From assembly GCA_963922715.1 (NCBI GenBank), contig CAWUJT010000007.1, positions 1 to 51,880 of the forward strand: DNA of 51,880 nucleotides, given 5' to 3'. Below, piece by piece: positions 49,260-51,880 of the stretch (the first letter of the stretch is position 1; each line of letters opens with the position of its first letter). Made by a program: the position numbers and the translations under genes. The DNA is from CAWUJT01 sp963922715. GTDB taxonomy: Bacteria; Pseudomonadota; Alphaproteobacteria; Rhodobacterales; Rhodobacteraceae. The notes beneath the pieces are model-generated. The model had not been told where the DNA came from. It was given only the letters and a program-made list of their open reading frames with translations, and did no database searches.

Positions 49260-51803
49260 ATGCGCGACGCGGCTGCTCAGATCATCTATCTCAAAGATTA
49301 CCGTCCAGTACCCATTACCGTTCACCATGTGGAACTCACCTTTCATCTGTCACCAAATGCGACGAAAGTGCAGACAACGCTTCACTGTGCCCGGCAAAGC
49401 GAAGGCCCCATGGTCCTGAATGGTGAAGGCTTGAAGCTTCTTAGTCTAACTGTTGATGGTTCAGAACATCCGTATGATCATGATGACAAAAGCCTGACTT
49501 TAGACCCAAAACAGCCGCGATTCACTCTGGAAACGCTTGTGGAAATCGATCCCCAAAGCAACACGGCCTTAGACGGGCTTTATATGTCGAATGGCATGTA
49601 TTGTACCCAATGCGAGGCAGAAGGCTTTCGCAAGATCACCTACATGCTGGATCGTCCCGATGTGATGGCAACCTACCGCGTGCGCATCGAAAGTGACCAG
49701 CCTGTTTTACTGTCCAATGGCAACCCGGCGGCACAGGGGCCCGGCTGGGCAGACTGGGACGATCCACACCCCAAACCCACTTATCTTTTCGCCTTAGTCG
49801 CCGGTGATCTGCGTCCAACATCAGAGGTTTATACAACCTCAGAGCAGAAAAATGTGACCCTGAATATCTGGGTCCGCCCCGGTGATGAAGGCAAAACCGC
49901 CTATGCCATGGACGCCCTTAAACGCTCTATGCGCTGGGATGAAGAGGTCTATGGCCGCACCTATGATCTGGATGTGTTCAACATTGTGGCGGTGGACGAT
50001 TTCAACATGGGCGCGATGGAAAACAAGGGGCTAAATATCTTCAATTCCAAGTATGTGCTGGCCAGCCCCGAGACTGCGACAGATCAGGATTATGCAGCTA
50101 TCGAAAGCATTGTCGCCCATGAGTATTTCCACAATTGGACCGGCAATCGGATCACCTGCCGCGATTGGTTTCAACTGTGTCTGAAAGAAGGACTGACGGT
50201 GTTTCGTGATCAGCAATTCAGCGCGGATATGCGCTCTGCCCCTGTGCAACGGATCAAAGATGTTTTGGCCTTACGCAGCCGCCAGTTCCGTGAAGACGCG
50301 GGCCCCCTTGCGCACCCCGTAAGGCCTGAGAGTTTTGTCGAGATCAATAACTTCTACACCGCCACCGTCTATGAAAAAGGGGCCGAGGTCATTGCTATGC
50401 TGCGCCACCTTGTCGGCCCCAAGGGTTATCGCCGTGCACTCAGTCTCTATTTTGATCGCCATGATGGCCAAGCCTGCACGATTGAGGATTGGCTGCAGGT
50501 CTTTGAAGACGCTTGTGGACGCGATTTAACTCAATTCAAGCGCTGGTACACCCAAGCCGGGACACCACGTGTTTCCGTATCCGTTGAGGATAAAAACAGC
50601 CAAATCCAACTGACCTTCCGCCAAAAGACGCCGCCAACACCCGGCCAGACTGAAAAAGCCCCTTATGTCATTCCCATTCTCTACGGCCTGCTGTCTGAGG
50701 ACGGACAAGACCTTGTGGGCACCCAACTTTTAGAGATGACATCGGAGCAAACGACGGTGACGCACAACGTTGCAGGCCCCGTTGTGCCGTCGATTTTGCG
50801 TGGGTTCTCTGCCCCTGTCATCCTGGATATCGCACAATCGGATGCGGACAAGCGCCTCCTGCTTGCCCATGACACCGATCCTTTCAATCGCTGGGAAGCG
50901 GCGCGCAGTTTGGCAAAGTCCCAAATTCTCGCCACGATGTATGAGGACAAAGCCCCAGATGCGCAGTGGCTCGAGGCCCTGCGCACATTGACCACAACCA
51001 CCACACTCGATCCGGCTTTTCGGGCTTTATGTCTGGCCCTGCCCGCGCAAGACGATTTGGCACAAACGATTGTGGATGCGGGCAACGTCCCAGACCCAGA
51101 TGAGATTTATCGCGCTCGGCAGAGCATTTTTGAGGCCCTGGGCCTGGCCCTTGGCCCTGAGTTGCGGATGCAGATCGATGCCCTCCAAACCCCTGGGCCT
51201 TACACCCCCGATGCCAAGGATGCAGGCAAGCGCGCGTTGAAAAATACCTGCCTGAGGTTACTGGCCCCCCATGACGGCACACTGGTGAAAACCGCGTTTG
51301 AGAGCGCCAATAATATGACGGATCAGATCGCCAGCTTTGCCGCGCTTTTGTCCATCGGGGACAAAGATGCCGCCCAACGGTTTGAAGCCCAATGGGGCCA
51401 TGACCGCCTGGTGATGGATAAATGGTTCATGCTGCAAATTACAGAAGCCAAACCACCGCAAGCTGTGCCCCTTGCCCTTGACTTGACCAAACACCTAGCG
51501 TTCGAGCCGGAAAACCCCAATCGGTTTCGTGCCGTTATTGGCGGGTTAATCTCCAATCCAGCTGGATTTCATACAGCCTCGGGCGCAGGTTATCGGTTTT
51601 TGGCAGACTGGCTGCTGTGGCTCGATCCGAAAAACCCGCAGACAGCGGCGCGCATGTCCACAGCCTTTGAAACCTGGCGCCGCTACGATCCTGACCGGCA
51701 AGGTCTGATGCAAGAGGCCATGCAACGCATGCAGGCGTCACCGACCCTAAGCGATAATCTCAACGAGATGCTGACCCGCATGTTAGATGGCACAGAGCCT
51801 TAG
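49260..51803 (+). CDS. pepN: Aminopeptidase N
   Basis: Zinc aminopeptidase of the M1 family, cytosolic, with broad specificity in peptide turnover. The 847-residue protein is a normal length. The exopeptidase motif GAMEN is at 251-255, and the zinc motif HEYFH at 287-291 with the third ligand Glu at 310 in LKEGLTVFRDQ. The N-terminus YLKDYRPVPITVHHVELTFHL is typical of the proteobacterial PepN. GAGGCTC precedes the ATG. It converges on the fragment at the right edge, whose stop overlaps its own. Confidence 0.96.
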   Translation: MRDAAAQIIYLKDYRPVPITVHHVELTFHLSPNATKVQTTLHCARQSEGPMVLNGEGLKLLSLTVDGSEHPYDHDDKSLTLDPKQPRFTLETLVEIDPQSNTALDGLYMSNGMYCTQCEAEGFRKITYMLDRPDVMATYRVRIESDQPVLLSNGNPAAQGPGWADWDDPHPKPTYLFALVAGDLRPTSEVYTTSEQKNVTLNIWVRPGDEGKTAYAMDALKRSMRWDEEVYGRTYDLDVFNIVAVDDFNMGAMENKGLNIFNSKYVLASPETATDQDYAAIESIVAHEYFHNWTGNRITCRDWFQLCLKEGLTVFRDQQFSADMRSAPVQRIKDVLALRSRQFREDAGPLAHPVRPESFVEINNFYTATVYEKGAEVIAMLRHLVGPKGYRRALSLYFDRHDGQACTIEDWLQVFEDACGRDLTQFKRWYTQAGTPRVSVSVEDKNSQIQLTFRQKTPPTPGQTEKAPYVIPILYGLLSEDGQDLVGTQLLEMTSEQTTVTHNVAGPVVPSILRGFSAPVILDIAQSDADKRLLLAHDTDPFNRWEAARSLAKSQILATMYEDKAPDAQWLEALRTLTTTTTLDPAFRALCLALPAQDDLAQTIVDAGNVPDPDEIYRARQSIFEALGLALGPELRMQIDALQTPGPYTPDAKDAGKRALKNTCLRLLAPHDGTLVKTAFESANNMTDQIASFAALLSIGDKDAAQRFEAQWGHDRLVMDKWFMLQITEAKPPQAVPLALDLTKHLAFEPENPNRFRAVIGGLISNPAGFHTASGAGYRFLADWLLWLDPKNPQTAARMSTAFETWRRYDPDRQGLMQEAMQRMQASPTLSDNLNEMLTRMLDGTEP

Positions 51804-51880
51804 CTTTCGTCATAATGTTTGAAGAACAAGCCTGTGATGCCTGCATCTTGGAGCCGTGCGCACAACTCGTTCGACACCAA
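51800..51880 (-). CDS. C-terminal 26 codons of an unidentified protein (partial)
   Basis: On the minus strand an open frame enters from the right edge and stops at 51800-51802, giving the tail ARLQDAGITGLFFKHYDES. The remainder lies outside the window. I cannot assign a family from so short a tail. Its stop overlaps that of pepN, a tight convergent junction like others in this window, which supports its being real. Confidence 0.5.
   Translation of the reverse strand: MVSNELCARLQDAGITGLFFKHYDES

Overview
The window looks like a chromosomal segment of a marine Rhodobacterales (Roseobacter-group) alphaproteobacterium of moderate GC. The grounds are the gene order rpoZ - bifunctional RSH - DUF2062 - pdxJ - acpS - lepB - rnc - era - DUF1491 - recO, the FolE2-type GTP cyclohydrolase, a SAM-II riboswitch in front of metZ, an HvrA-type H-NS protein and phaA/phaB. 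This is inferred from gene order and protein families; no 16S or marker comparison was possible. I see no tRNA, rRNA, CRISPR array, transposase or integrase. No stretch longer than about 300 bases lacks a gene.

Layout. 1-2224: 5' part of a standalone NAD-type formate dehydrogenase alpha subunit, minus strand, running off the left edge. 2398-10406: a long plus-strand housekeeping run (RNA polymerase omega, ppGpp control, PLP synthesis, CoA-dependent ACP activation, signal peptidase, RNase III, Era, RecO) with many overlapping start and stop codons. 10369-14581: a META-domain lipoprotein, an AsmA-like protein, an HCCA-isomerase-like thioredoxin-fold protein and PRPP synthetase. 14627-19849: a minus-strand block of TrkH, ChrA, FolE2 and MetZ, with a SAM-II riboswitch leader on metZ. 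19985-21609: an alpha/beta hydrolase and a YfcG-like GST.

21702-27133 is the most interesting block: six tightly packed plus-strand genes encoding a 30-residue membrane peptide, an XpaC-like membrane protein, a TelA/YaaN-like coiled-coil protein, a DUF2927 lipoprotein, an SPFH protein with a GYF-like domain, and a double zinc-ribbon membrane protein. It is followed by an overlapping dtd. The combination joins the xpaC-yaaN and ydjG/ydjI themes known from Bacillus and suggests an envelope or membrane-stress complex whose exact job is not established.

27707-35725: a PAS-like cysteine-rich protein, polyprenyl diphosphate synthase, DUF2007, a tRNA m6A-type methyltransferase, YdcH (DUF465), a GcvA-like LysR regulator divergent from a 48-residue ORF, PHB genes phaB and phaA with a small secreted protein gene between them, an EAL-domain protein and Tag. 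35766-39128: GatB, a metallo-beta-lactamase-fold phosphodiesterase and an AEC transporter. 39129-40377 is an AT-rich patch holding a frameshifted DUF4329 gene and an H-NS/HvrA gene, perhaps acquired DNA.

40378-51880: YbbP/YbbA ABC exporter divergent from TesA (their start codons share bases), glpD-glpK for glycerol use, nrdR-ribD on the minus strand, aminopeptidase PepN, and the last 26 codons of an unidentified minus-strand gene at the right edge.
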